This document shows positions 22,663-33,813 of a stretch of DNA of 61,323 nt, piece by piece. Below the pieces are notes generated by a model. It was not told where the DNA came from. It did no database searches and saw nothing but the letters and a program-made list of their open reading frames with translations. The stretch's first letter is position 1. Each line of letters begins with the position of its first letter. Source of the stretch: Bipolaris cookei (lineage: Eukaryota > Ascomycota > Dothideomycetes > Pleosporales > Pleosporaceae); NCBI GenBank assembly GCA_002286855.1, contig NRSV01000111.1:1-61323 (forward strand), in the 5' to 3' direction. The position numbers were made by a program, and so were the translations under genes.

Positions 22663-23330
22663 TTTTTGGGGGGTTTTAATGTTGCGTAGTGCGATTCAAA
22701 ACGATACCCTGTAGTTCTAGAGGAAAGCAGAGACTAACAATGCCTATACATGCTCCAGGAGTACTTGGCCGCCCATGCGGTCTGCATATGCCAAGCGACT
22801 ATCAACGACTACTTACATGCTCATCTGAATTCATACGGGCCTAAGGTAGATTTTCATTATCGGCAATGGATAGGATCAGGGCATTGTAGATAGGATCGTC
22901 GCATCAGCTGAGCTGGCGTCTTAACCATGACACATAATGGACTTGGACAACCATCCAGTTTGCATTTGTCTTACTATGGTAAATTCCTATCGTTTTCATT
23001 ACAATTAATAGCCGACGAAAAGAAAGGGGTAAACATGTCCTTCGCATCCTGCGTGACCTGCTTATGGTGTGCAATAGCTTATGGTGGCTTGCGCAATGCT
23101 GACGACCTACATCCAGATCAGCTTGGGGGAATATTCCTAGCGTGCGCTTCTTCTTGCTGGTAGCCCACCTCGCTGCATGCATTTTCTTAGCTATGATTGG
23201 GCCGAAGATTCAGAGTCTTACATCGTTATCGGAAATACTTAGCTATTGCCCATTAAAAATCGCGGACCTGAGCAACCACGTTACCTTGCCACTACTAGAT
23301 CTGTTTACGTAGACTCAATACACTCTCATG
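22663..23330. other. Intergenic, no gene seen
   Basis: Presumed promoter side of the cupredoxin-like gene, followed by short frames only. Confidence 0.5.
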
Positions 23331-23588
23331 CAGTTGCAGCTTCCGGTTTCTGTAAGTAGGCGACCTCTGATCCCACACTAAGCTTCTGTCGCTTAGTGGT
23401 AATCTTGCCCAAATAGTATTAGTTTCTGTAAGCGATGCGTCTTCTTTCAAACTCTTAGACCAACCAACGCATCATGTTTACATGGCTTAGCTCTTTTTGG
23501 ACAAGCGTATACCAGGCGGATCCATGTCCTGCGTGGGATGACAAGAAAGCCGCGTGTGCAAAGCGGAAGCTGCAAATGCATGAGAGTG
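23331..23588. mobile_element. MITE family 2, copy A
   Basis: TA-flanked element of 258 bp with terminal inverted repeats CACTCTCATGCAGTTGCAGC and, at the other end, GCTGCAAATGCATGAGAGTG. It is related to the 278-bp element at 48448-48725, with an internal region that has diverged. It has no coding capacity. TA flanks fit a Tc1/mariner or pogo-type parent. Confidence 0.85.
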
Positions 23589-24282
23589 TATCCATTGATT
23601 GTATCGAACGATTCAGTAGAAGGACATTTGGCTTTTTTTGAAAGTCAGGGATAGGGCTGAATCTATGGATCGGAAGACCCTACCCCCATGCTGCTGATGG
23701 CGATGGGGTTGGGTAACAAGAGTCTCCGTGCCTAGTTGGGAGAGCCACTCATTGTAGTTCTCCACTGTCCCTAATAGGCCTCTCGGTATGGGTAGTGAGT
23801 GTGGGAACTGTGTGTGTAGACATTAGCGTAGTGGTCATGGTGCAGAAACGACCGTATTTTCACAACATTTTTCGCTGGAGGAAACGCAGATACCTCGACA
23901 TAGCCACGGATGGTTGCCACAAAGACCGGAATAGGAGTGGGGATGGCTTTCATTGCTACTCAAGTTAGTCGTCACTGTGGTGACCATAGAAGGGGTGTAG
24001 ATGAATTCCGCGAAAGAAAATGAAACAGGGCGATAGCAGCACGATTTGGAAGGTTGGGATAGCAGAATGGCTCTCCATTAATTAGTCCCCTGCAATTCTT
24101 TATTTTGACACAGACCACTGTAATGAGCAAAATAATGCTCTGAAACCCTTGCGGTGTAATATATTGGCATCTGCATCTTCCGTGTGTAGAACCAATTCTT
24201 CATTAGGTACAAGAGTTTCACCTGAACTTGGATAATGTCCAAGTAACTGATGTAGAAGCCGGTGGTTGCTACATGCCCACAT
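23589..24282. other. Intergenic, no gene recognised
   Basis: Short frames only, including a 60-residue minus frame (24100-24282) immediately downstream of the POT1-like fragment that has no recognised domain. Confidence 0.4.
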
Positions 24283-24702
24283 TCACACTGGCATTTCGGT
24301 CAAAGACTTAACACTGTCACCCAGCACCTGTATGACCATATCTTTCGTATAGGAGAGCTCTAATATCTTGTCCTTACTCTCCAACTCGGCTACTGAGCCT
24401 TGTAGGCTCAACAGCACATCATCTCCGATGGTAATGTCGGCCTCGGCTAAGGACAGGGCGGCAGCATCGGAGAAGCGTACCTTTATCCGCCCATTTTCAC
24501 GGCGATGTCTGAGGCTGGGCTCCGCAAGAATAAAAGCCATCTCCTGCCTTAAGAAAGAATATGGCCATTTGACCATGACAACCGCTCTGATACACCCTGA
24601 TTGAATTTCCGAACGAAGTTCTCCGATATACTCTGATTTGATGTCCGAATAAAGTTCCCTGATTGGTATGTGATCTATCTGTTGTGGGCTGTGGAGACAC
24701 AT
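24283..24702 (-). CDS. POT1-like OB-fold protein fragment
   Basis: This frame encodes 139 residues. The core (CIRAVVMVKWPYS, then MAFILAEPSLRHRRENGRIKVRF, then GDDVLLSLQGS and LELSYTKDMVIQVL) resembles the first OB-fold of fungal POT1/Cdc13-type telomeric single-strand-binding proteins. A full POT1 is several times longer, so this is a truncated or stand-alone copy. The N-terminus has a 36-nt direct duplication giving IRELYSDIKSEY and IGELRSEIQSGC. A CTCCACAG acceptor at the start suggests that an upstream exon may exist. The assignment rests on remembered family patterns. Confidence 0.4.
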   Translation of the reverse strand: MCLHSPQQIDHIPIRELYSDIKSEYIGELRSEIQSGCIRAVVMVKWPYSFLRQEMAFILAEPSLRHRRENGRIKVRFSDAAALSLAEADITIGDDVLLSLQGSVAELESKDKILELSYTKDMVIQVLGDSVKSLTEMPV

Positions 24703-24877
24703 ATCAGTGGAGGGACACTGTTGAGTCTTAGTAGAAATGATATTGGGTACACCGCCTGTGTCATTTATAATGATTGTAATGATAGTGGTAAATAAATACG
24801 TTTACGTTCACTCCGTCCGGATGATGCAAGCCGACAGTGTCAGCGTATGAGAATGATGACATGGCCACCGTATCTGT

Positions 24878-26379
24878 CTACAACACGCATAACCACTTCT
24901 CCGCACGCAAAAAGTCTTCTTCTTCAATTTGTTCGAACGAACTTCCTTCGTTCCCGTCGTATAAACCAGTGCTGCCGTAGGGTCCTTTGCTACTGGAAAC
25001 CGCAGCTGGGGACCAGCTCTCTCTAGAGAGCTCCCGTAACCACGAAAAATCCCCATGCACCTTCTGAAGCCCCGGTTCGAATATGTAGCCACCGAAGTAG
25101 AATTCTATGCAGAGGCCATCTTGTCTCTTGTAGTGCGAGCAATGCTTTATTAAGAGACGAGCTCGGTCAAGGAGCATATAGAGAGCCTGCATGGTGTACG
25201 ACGTCCAGCGGCTGTTTGCATGCTCGCAAATATGAACTGCACGCACTTGTAGCGTACCCGAAAACCCGCAAGACCCCACAGTGAAGAAATCAGCACAAAC
25301 TGAGGGCAGCGACACAGAGAGAGTCTGCAGTCGGGGGAGTTTCAGAAACATTTTACAGTAGTGCTGGCCACCGCTGTTCGGGGAGCCAGGATGCGAATGC
25401 CAAAATCCATCTTGCGATCGAGGGCTGTGCTCCAGAATACGGAGCGTCGCGGAGGCTGCCTCAGCCATCGCCACCACGCTGTCAATGGTGGTCGAAGAAT
25501 TACAAGTCAAGTGAAACTCTTCGAGCCTTGTAGCAGTATTGGCGATCGCAGCGACATCGCTGTCTGTGACGGGCATAAGAGTCGTGTTGCCGAAGATCTT
25601 CAGGCGGTGCAAGTGACCAAAGTCTACCGAGGGCAGGGGATCGAGATCGATCCAGTTTGCTTTGTCGATCATTTGTTGGGTCGTCGGTTCGACGCATTGT
25701 AACTCGAGGGACTCCAATCGCACTCTGCGACCTGTCAGTAACACCTGCCAAGACTCGTGGCTCAGATACCGAATGGTCGTCCATGGACATGACAACGAAG
25801 TAAGGTTTTCGCATTCTTTTAGTGATTGGTATACGAGTGAGACTGTCTCAGCGGTATAGAAGCCATGAACGCATACGCGCCTGATTGCAGACCCAAACCC
25901 AGGAAACTCTCTGCAGATGCTGGCTGTTCGCCGTAGGGCGTCCAAAGGGTTCCGATTGACAACAATGCCCGTGGGCCGGTTGATGAGTTCGTACAACGGA
26001 TAGAGACGCCGATGGGGCGACAGGTCAAACCATCGCTATGCAGTCAGCACCATTCACAGCGCATCCGGATCTTAATTAGCATGTGTGTACTCACCCCCGC
26101 ACTTCCCCAATTCTTTAGAAAAACCTCACGTAGTGCATAGTCCAAGGCCCAGTCATGCCACTTTCGACACACTGACCGCAATACAGAACTCACGTCCCAC
26201 CTTAGCTGATCCAAGGGAAGAGGTCCTCTCACATAGCGCTGGCAGTGGGACGGAGACACCAGCATTGATGCACCTGATATTCCATAGGTGAATGTCGGGC
26301 TGTCACGTATGTTGGCCTCTGTGACCTCCTCCAGGATTTGGCAGAGAATCTCGAATGGCAATCTTTGGATACTCATCAT
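24878..26379 (-). CDS. F-box / leucine-rich-repeat-like protein
   Basis: The model joins 26379-26095 and 26035-24878 (480 residues). The 59-nt intron has donor GTGAGT, branch CTGAC and acceptor CATAG, phase 0. An F-box opens the protein (IQRLPFEILCQILEEVTE), followed by the fungal VLRSVCRKWHDWAL motif. The rest resembles the long, weakly conserved leucine-rich region of fungal F-box proteins (LTSLSCPW, LESLELQCVEP, LEEFHLTCNS, LQTLSVSLPS). F-box proteins recruit substrates to SCF ubiquitin ligases; the substrate is unknown. The region after 26379 is presumed promoter. Confidence 0.75.
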
Positions 26380-27070
26380 CCGCGGCTGGTTGGGTTGCCG
26401 AATGGAGACAATAGGATTCTGGACAGCGGTAAATGCGAACAGACGAAGAGAAGTCCGAATTCAAGGGCGACGAGGCATTTCTTGCATACGGCGACGCGTT
26501 GCAAGAGAATACCGAATGTTCTAGTACAGGCATGTTAGCTAAAGCAACCATTCCTTAGCTGACATTTTGCGCTTGCTGTCGCATTCGAGTCTATAGGGTT
26601 CGAGTAATCACCGACAATGTCTGTATTCCCACAGTCTGTATACATCCAAACGATGGCATGACGTGATGGCCATGTAACAAAAGTATTGGAGAGCGGTGCA
26701 TGGCTTACAGCGTAAGCATTCACAGAACTGCTGAGGTGTATCATCATAGGCAGGATCGCAACAAAGTCGGTATGGTACTCTATTTGGTAAGCCTAGAGCG
26801 CATAAAGTGCCGGGTTGTATGTAACGGATTGCAGCACTACCTAAGGGTGGTGTGTATTGAGGCAACCTTTTCCTCGTACAGCATGTACACAAACGCTCTC
26901 TTCTGTCTTTCTTGGGCTGCCAGTGTTGGCGCGCACATGTATGTGTCTTTGTTTGCTTGCATGTCGTCATGGCAAGGCAGGGCTTGTCGTTCCGCTACAC
27001 CATGTACTAATGGCTAGCCAGGTCGCTTTGGTATCCTGGGCCGCTCGGAGGCGTCAAGGAGGCTAACGCG
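26380..27070. other. Intergenic, no gene recognised
   Basis: Overlapping short frames on both strands without recognised motifs. Confidence 0.4.
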
Positions 27071-27295
27071 ATGTCTGTGTATGTGGATCGCAAACTCAAC
27101 TTCCCTCTAGGATGTTGCGACAAAGACGGCCAGCCTACCTTGGCAAGCCCCGGCATCTGTCGGGGTCACCTTGACCTGTTCGACAAGCAGGAGCCGCAAG
27201 TGGTGTGGCAAGCCGGCCAAGATGCTTACTTTCAGCTTTCCGACCACACGTACACGGCAGGCGCGCCAGTGCTTTGGAACGAGATGAGACGTTGA
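27071..27295 (+). pseudogene. Fragment of secreted LPMO-like protein (uncertain)
   Basis: A short frame contains GCCDKDGQPTLASPGICRGH, then DLFDKQEPQVVWQAGQDAYF and QLSDHTYTAGAPV. The cysteine spacing and the HTYT.GAP motif look like the conserved core of a fungal secreted polysaccharide-active family, but the protein stops right after it and no signal peptide or C-terminal half is seen. I read it as a gene fragment; the family name is a guess. Confidence 0.3.
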
Positions 27296-27409
27296 GGTAG
27301 AGTTCTCGCTTAGCTACGGCTTGCTAGCGAACGCCAGATACATGGGGGTTGCATAGCCACTAGCGGCATAAGCGGGGCGTCAGATGATGGACAAACCCCC
27401 ATGCGCCTT

Positions 27410-27500
27410 TTCGCTCGACTTTCCGCTCGACTTTTCGCTCGACTTTTCGCTCGCCTTTTCGCTCGCCTTTTTGCTCGACTTTCCGCTCGCCTTTTCGCTC
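27410..27500. repeat. 12-bp minisatellite
   Basis: About seven tandem units of the form CGACTTTTCGCT, alternating with CGCCTTTTCGCT and CGACTTTCCGCT. The array ends two bases before the start codon of the next ORF at 27502. Confidence 0.9.
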
Positions 27501-27501
27501 A

Positions 27502-28431
27502 ATGTCTACTTCACGCCCCCGCACTTCATATTCAGACGTCGAAACAGCTTGGAATAAACTATCATCACATGCAAAGTTGCTTAATGGTGGAATTCCACTT
27601 TCAAGTGGTGAAAAAAGAAAATTCACAAACTTCGAAGGAGTTCCTTCACGTACTGCACCAGACAAGAAATATCGCAACTTCTTAGAGAGCATTAATTCCC
27701 TGAATCGGATATTCTGTTTGCTTGTTTTTTCTCAAGGCAGCATATACAGAACGCATTCTTCTGTAGTTGAAAATTTGGTCAAAAGGATAAACGATAATCC
27801 AATACAGTTATCCACGAGATTCCGGTCAACCCTTGAATCTTGCGGCATAGCTCAGTCAACTCTTGAATATTGCGGCATAACTCCGTCAGCCCTTCGATCT
27901 TCAGGAGCGGCGCCGAACCAAGACCCTTCAAGTGCTCCTATACAACGCATCTTGCTCAACTATCCGGAAGTGGGGGAGGCGAAAAAGGTGTTTCGTCACG
28001 AGATATTCGAACAAATTAGAACATCGCAGCAGGTCAGCGGCGAGTGCAAAGATATAGAGATGGAGTTTCCCGTATTTGCCACTCACCAAGGGTCGGGAGG
28101 TCACCCCTCCTGTTTTCTGACACTAGGATTTTGCGAAGAAGCCATGAGAGCGCTTGTAAAAGAGCTTTTCAACGACGAAGCGGACTGGATACCGATGCTT
28201 TACCTAAGCCAGCTGGGCGCTCGATGTGACAAAATCCTTGGGGTATTCGGAACGGAAATACACTTAGCGATCACTAAATGTGCGACATATGAAAAAGAGC
28301 AAAGAGAGGGAAAGGACACAACAATGTGTGTTAAAGTGTTCTGGTGGAAGGGCAGAACAGCTGTGATGACGTTGGAGATGGATGCGCCAGCAGGGGCTCG
28401 GATATCACAGCAACTTTTCAAGTCTAAATGA
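27502..28431 (+). CDS. Hypothetical protein with internal repeat
   Basis: This uninterrupted frame of 309 residues was not recognised. The N-terminal part is basic and polar (KRKFTNFEGVPSR), and the middle contains a short tandem repeat (STLESCGIAQ, STLEYCGITP, SALRSSGAAP) coming from a 36-nt DNA duplication. The C-terminal half appears globular (FPVFATHQGSGGHPSCFLTL, YLSQLGARCDKILGVFGTEI). There is no signal peptide or membrane helix. The start is the first ATG after the 12-bp minisatellite. A lineage-specific gene is likely. Confidence 0.5.
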   Translation: MSTSRPRTSYSDVETAWNKLSSHAKLLNGGIPLSSGEKRKFTNFEGVPSRTAPDKKYRNFLESINSLNRIFCLLVFSQGSIYRTHSSVVENLVKRINDNPIQLSTRFRSTLESCGIAQSTLEYCGITPSALRSSGAAPNQDPSSAPIQRILLNYPEVGEAKKVFRHEIFEQIRTSQQVSGECKDIEMEFPVFATHQGSGGHPSCFLTLGFCEEAMRALVKELFNDEADWIPMLYLSQLGARCDKILGVFGTEIHLAITKCATYEKEQREGKDTTMCVKVFWWKGRTAVMTLEMDAPAGARISQQLFKSK

Positions 28432-28723
28432 TCTCTATGTATTTCCCTCCTACGATATACAAAGACATATCTTGACTAAGCTCCAAGAGTCCCTCTGTCT
28501 TTTTTTCAAGTGCATTTCTCTTGTCTTTCCCCCCACTGTTCTTCTCAATTACCGTTACCTTACTTCCTTGCCACATTACACTTTGGCCTTGGCCCTCAAC
28601 AAGACTAACACCATTTTCTTTTGCGTGCGAAAAATCTATCTCTGGATTAAAAGGTTTTACATCCTCCGGTTTAAAAGCCTGGTAGTAATTAGACGATGAA
28701 ATTGTAGACAATAACACACACAC
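28424..28723 (-). CDS. Possible small ORF, convergent
   Basis: A 99-codon frame begins inside an (AC)n microsatellite near 28710 and contains FKPEDVKPFNPEIDFSHAKE and a Lys/Glu-rich end. Its tail overlaps the 3' end of the 309-residue frame. It may be the last exon of a gene or a chance frame. Confidence 0.25.
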   Translation of the reverse strand: MCVLLSTISSSNYYQAFKPEDVKPFNPEIDFSHAKENGVSLVEGQGQSVMWQGSKVTVIEKNSGGKDKRNALEKKTEGLLELSQDMSLYIVGGKYIEII

Positions 28724-30344
28724 ACACCATCGGAGTTAAAACGTATGACTTCTGCGAAATGCGATCTTCCTCGAGCTCTCTTACGTATTTCCCTTGCCTT
28801 GCATAAACTTCTGATGATGCAGGACGAGGAATTTAAGCGCTCTTCTTACAAAATCCAGAGGTGTGTCGTTCAGGAAGAATAGCCCGGTAAAGGGGCCAGA
28901 GTTAGTACTGGGTCGTGCGATAAACTTGATGTCTGAATCGAGCACCTATGATCATGAGCTCCAACACTGATACAGGAAGAGATGAGAGTGTACTGTAGTG
29001 AAAAGGTTTGCTGCAGAACGACTTCCGGTCTGCAACCTTAATACTAGGATTAGATCCGCAGCCTGACGGCTTGACTTGAACAGCGTGAAACCAGCGTGAG
29101 GACGGTCAAGGATGTTGTCCGGTGCACGATGTACGGGTGGCAGTCGACCGGAGGACCCTCTGGTGGTGCGATATATGCAATCCTAAGCTAGAATTAGTAT
29201 TGTGCGAGTTGTACGCTAGCATTGGGCAAGCGGTGGGCACCTTGTTCGTGGCAAACTCCTTCTTAACGCGCCAACGCACAGCAGTTGCGAAGAACAGGAA
29301 ACAACCAAGTGTTGCTTTCGCAAGGCAGACGAGTGAAGCAGACGGCGAGGCTCAGAGAGGGTGCGGGGGCACTTGAGCTAGATACCCCACCAAAGTTTTC
29401 TTGTGATGGTGGGGTCTCCTGACCCGCAACTACCAAACCCGCGCGTGTCGGGTGCCACGAAACAGAGCAGGGCTATCGGGCGCGGCAGTAAAAGGCTACT
29501 GCAACAGCCTATTTCAAATGCGCGCAAAGTCCTCGCCTTACGATACCATACTAAGCAATAACAGCACTAGTCGTTGGTTTGTCTATGCCGCGTGCAACAC
29601 GGAGGCCGTTGCCCTGCGCCAGGCTGACTTCGGTAGGTGGTCCAATCAGGGTAGAGCACGTTGAGTACCGCTAACGACAGTGTTGGGTACGTCGCGCGTC
29701 TGCGATGGCTCTCCCAGAGCGAACCGCAAATAGCGGCAAGGCTGTTCTACAGTGACCGGTCAAGACAACGAAGCGTTGCGGGAGATTGTATTGGGCTGGT
29801 GGTCTTAGCGAATGGCAGATGGCGGGATCCGCTGGCAAACGACCGTTAGCTAGCCGAGTGCGCTAGACAGGCTGTGTACAGCGTATGACTCACTAGGGCA
29901 GGTACGTGGGAAAACAAACACCCTCAGCGGTGAGACAGTCAAGGCAGTCAGGGTAGTCAAAGCAAAGGGACTTGAGATTGTAGGCGCTCAAAGAGGGGGA
30001 CCGATGTGTTATAAGCTCGCGGAAGGGGCTGCAGCGATCATCTCCGCCCTGTATGTACCTGCAGGTGCGCAGCACATTGTCACCGACGGAGGCGCTAGTA
30101 GCTCGCACCCCGCAAGACGGTACCCAGCTCAATTGCACGCATCGTCTCACATCCTAGCAGAACGTGGGTGGTGCCGGCTGGACATGACAGAGCTTGCCGA
30201 TGCTGTCCCGTTTGGCGGAAGCTGCTATAGCAGTTCTCTAGCTTGCGTTCGGTGCTCTCGGCGCTTCCATGCATAGCTACGTAGAGGCCAGAACATTGTC
30301 AAACACCTTCAACTGCTTTGATGTTATCGGTGGCGGGCTTGCTG
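28724..30344. other. No gene recognised
   Basis: A relatively GC-rich stretch (about 29100-30280) with many short frames on both strands and no recognised domain or repeat structure. It may be an old, mutated element. Confidence 0.35.
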
Positions 30345-30859
30345 TCAAACCAGGGGCTGTGACGTCATGCAGGTTGCCCAAGACTCGGCGGACCGCCAGG
30401 GTATACCCATTGCTCTAGCGATTTCGTGCCACATGTCATATTTATATCTAACACAATCATCAGGGACGCGCGACATACAATAGCGGCAAATAGTATGAAT
30501 ATACATTTGAAGCCAAGAGTAAAAGGAAAGACCCATGACTCAATTCGAAGTAGTCTGAACACCCGCCATGGTTAAGTCCTACATACTTGGCTCACAGTCT
30601 TGAGGACGTCCCTCCTTCTTGCTCGTAGTGCATAATTTCTTGAGATGATTGCGGTACCGAACCGGCAGGCAAGAGAGGTCCTTCCAGGTAGTAAATTTGA
30701 AATTTCACCCCACGTCATGCTGTTACCCCGTCTATCAATGATTAGAGCATCCTCTTCTTTTGTCCATCTGGCTTTGCTTTGGTGGCGTCGGGGAGCTTGA
30801 GGGGTTCGGGTGGCCGGTCGATCTAGTGTTGAGAGGGACGAGTTATCAGTTTTCCGCAT
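30345..30859 (-). pseudogene. Myb/SANT-like DNA-binding protein, frameshifted
   Basis: The first part has the Myb-like pattern ARWTKEEDALIIDRRGNSMTWGEISNLLPGR...ACR. The conserved RLRYxNHL continuation is out of frame by one missing base near 30667; reading past it gives YRNHLKKLCTTSKKEGR. A GTATGT donor follows, and after a TGTTAG acceptor near 30452 the family tail resumes (YKYDMWHEIARAMGIPWRSAESW). Fungal proteins of this type carry exactly these two blocks. With the shift, the protein is broken unless the base is a sequencing error. Its targets are unknown. Confidence 0.65.
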
Positions 30860-32539
30860 GTATGGAGGCAGTGCCGGCCCATATATACCAGGTGACGGTG
30901 AGACAGAGAATTGCGTAGACTGATGAGCATTGGCAATAATGGGATAGACTAGGCCCTTCCAGCAGGGGTGCGGATACTTGAGTTGCTGATGTCGGTGTAT
31001 TCGACGGAAGTGTCTGCCCGCTCGTGACAGGCTTCACCTGCTACTCGAGAATGAGTTCGAGATCCAGGGTGAAGGCGAAAGACTAGATTCAAGCCAGCCC
31101 AAGAAAGACGCAGCAATTCTGGTCTCAGATCAGCGGCAAGACTAGAAGATATCGAAAGGAGGACACGACCTTTACTAATCCAAAACGAAACCCCCAGATT
31201 TTTTTAGGGAGCTAACTAAGCTTTCTTTTTCTTGTTTTTCTAGGGACACAAAAAACGTATGTTGCATCAAACAAACCAAGTACTTGTTAGCTTCGGCTTG
31301 GAAGCTTCTCGCGCTCGACCCATCTCTTCTACAAGCTAGACTGTGCCATCGCCCGGTTGGCGAGCAAACCGTTCGTTTATCCGTGCTTATAATTACGAGT
31401 CATTTCACACCGAACAGCTAGGATAGCATATTGTGACCCTTAAATCTTGCAGCTACGATACAATAACGTACCCATCCATCTATGTACTATCATCACCACG
31501 TATTTTCAGCACCATTTGTAGAGTGGCTGTCATCTAGACCTTACTGCTGCAGGTGACGTTTTTACAATCCACAATGCGTTGAACGGTGACTTGCGTCTGC
31601 TGACGAAGTAACGCTAGTGGCGGCTAGCACGTATTGCATAAACAGACGGCACACTTGTGCTGTGACGGAAACGCCACATTGCTAAATAGGAAGCGCCCTG
31701 CAGCGATCGAAAGCGAAGGTCGCGACTAATATTCTGGACGGTCGATGCCAAGGCAGTAGACCAAGTACGCCTGGTTCCGTGTCTCATCCCGCGTCCCGCC
31801 TGATCACTTCCTCGATTGTCTTGCATGTTTCGAGCTGCTGCATTTACCCCACTCTGCTGCCCGCCATCTGCAAGGTCTGGCCAACGACATACCATGTGGT
31901 TACTCAACATACGTCGACTCCAGAAGACGTAGAGTGACAGACAATAGGAGTCAATGTCTACCTGTACATCTTTGTTCTACTATCGTCATATCCTAGGGGC
32001 TGCACCAAAGATGCACATATTTGGTTTCACTTGTGATGTACAGCACGAACCGCCACGCAGCAACTGTGTGTAATGAGGTGTTTGGATTTTTCCCGAAATT
32101 TCTGCAACATCCGTTATAATGTTTGCAATCCAGAGCTCTGTTCAAATTCCGGGGCTGCATAAGCATCATGCCAGGGGTAAAGGGTATGTGGGTGCCAACA
32201 ACACGCCCCCATCCCGACCCGAGTGACATAGGAGTGGAATCCGTGCATGCACTCTTTTTGGTATGCATTCTATATTTGATTTCCTTGTACCATCATCGGG
32301 GATACATCTCCGGGGCATTCCTTGCAACTACATCTCCTCCTATATGACCTTGCTTTCCAAGCCAGATTAAGAACGACCAAAACCCTCATGTGTGCTCGCA
32401 AAACGGTTCTAACAGTGCTTTTTCTTTTTCGCCTTTTCATCCAGTCGTCCCTTTCTCTATTTTTTAAAAGATAAACTTGTATTATTACCATCCTTATATA
32501 CGTGTGATCTAGCTGTCACTACCGACCAGCACCGCAGAT
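30860..32539. other. Intergenic and promoter region
   Basis: There is no supported gene in this stretch. A T-rich and CT-rich tract (about 32415-32470) just before the start codon at 32540 looks like a fungal core promoter. Confidence 0.45.
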
Positions 32540-33499
32540 ATGCTTGGAGTTTATGGCTTAGAAAGTCGTACCGTTATGGTCTTACAAACCGTCAAATGCG
32601 AACTGTATCGCCAGGACTCTGCTATCAGCTGCTGGGACAATGATTCTCGGCGCATTCTCCCTGGCGAAATCGACAACTCGGAAGAACTGGATACAGAAGT
32701 TCTCGCCGTTGGCTCCAAAAACATAGCGAATGAGCCGACCATCGTCCAGAGTTTCAAGGGAGAAAACACCTTCCAGTACGAAAATTCGGAGAGCGAGGAC
32801 AACATTGACGAGAGCGCCATCGAAGAGGACTCGGACGATGGCGACTGGGAAGACAACGATAGCGAAGACAACGACAGCGAAGACAACGATGAAGAAGCGA
32901 GCGACCATTCCCTGTTCCAGCGCGTCCAATTCTATCGCAACCTTCCCTCACGCAAATCGCTCCTTACTGCTGCCCTTCGAAGAGAGGGCCGCGACGGCTG
33001 CTCACGAGCTCCCCAGGACACTCCATCGCGCTCGACGCCTGCTATCCGCCGCTCCCGCGCCTCAACACCCAACGGCCCGTCTACCGGCAACTCGTCCCAA
33101 GAAGTCGGCCTGATGATGATGGAATTCCAGGAAACTCGCCCCAAGCCCACCACCATAACCACTGACGACGACCAGCCGCCTGCCATGTCGCCCAAGACGA
33201 CGAGACGCAATATGCTGACATCCGAGTTAACCGGCAGTCTCCGACAGAACCTGCTGTGGGAGAGGCAGCAGAAGAATGCCACCACCAACGCAGTAGCCAA
33301 GCGCCAACAGAGCGCAGCTAATCTGCCCGCCCTTCGCCGAGCTATGACCACTGGCGATGTCAAGGGCCTCAACAACAACGAAAAACAACAACAACAACCC
33401 GCGAAATCTGGTCCCTTCAAGGACGACAGCAAGCCTAGCAGTACCTACAACCAGTTTTTCGACTCTGGACTTGGCGACTACCACAAGTCGGGCTGGTAG
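32540..33499 (+). CDS. DUF3295-type fungal protein
   Basis: This is a single-exon frame of 319 residues. A polar N-terminal half contains a strongly acidic repeat (DWEDNDSEDNDSEDNDEE, residues about 100-120). The C-terminal half carries the family-like blocks SLFQRV...LPSRKSLLTAALRR, LTSELTGSLRQNLLWERQQKN and a terminal YNQFFDSGLGDYHKSGW. Proteins with these blocks are fungal, mostly disordered and of unknown function; related proteins carry a GATA-like or phosphatase-regulatory motif. The start is the first ATG after a CT-rich promoter. The protein is short compared with many relatives, so an upstream part may be missing or lost. Confidence 0.7.
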   Translation: MLGVYGLESRTVMVLQTVKCELYRQDSAISCWDNDSRRILPGEIDNSEELDTEVLAVGSKNIANEPTIVQSFKGENTFQYENSESEDNIDESAIEEDSDDGDWEDNDSEDNDSEDNDEEASDHSLFQRVQFYRNLPSRKSLLTAALRREGRDGCSRAPQDTPSRSTPAIRRSRASTPNGPSTGNSSQEVGLMMMEFQETRPKPTTITTDDDQPPAMSPKTTRRNMLTSELTGSLRQNLLWERQQKNATTNAVAKRQQSAANLPALRRAMTTGDVKGLNNNEKQQQQPAKSGPFKDDSKPSSTYNQFFDSGLGDYHKSGW

Positions 33500-33813
33500 T
33501 CGAGCGTCATCGTCGGTGGGGTCAAGGTGCCTTTCCATCAGGCAAATGGCTAGTAGACAAAGTAACTCTACTATACCGTATCATGTTCACCCTTTCTTAG
33601 TATTCTCCAATCACCTGCGAGGATGTGTCTGGATTCATGATGACCAAAGTTCATATAAGTAGTATTCTATCTTAATCTTTCTTATCTGCATTGCGTACTG
33701 TTGTCTGCACATCACTGTTTGCCGTCGCTGAGCTTGTTGCCTTATTTCCTCAAGAAACTTTGTCACCACTAATAACCACACTTCCGTCTTCATCCTCACC
33801 TTCCTCCTTGTCC
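33500..33813. other. Convergent 3' intergenic region
   Basis: Spacer between the DUF3295 gene and the ABC transporter frame, which converge. No feature seen. Confidence 0.5.

Noticed and set aside
27360..27692. 110-residue minus-strand ORF with ERKVERKVERK repeats
   Set aside because: The repeat pattern is only the translation of the 12-bp minisatellite, and it overlaps the more convincing 309-residue frame.
32551..33538. Several long frames overlapping the DUF3295 gene on both strands
   Set aside because: They are shadows caused by the biased codon use of the real gene.
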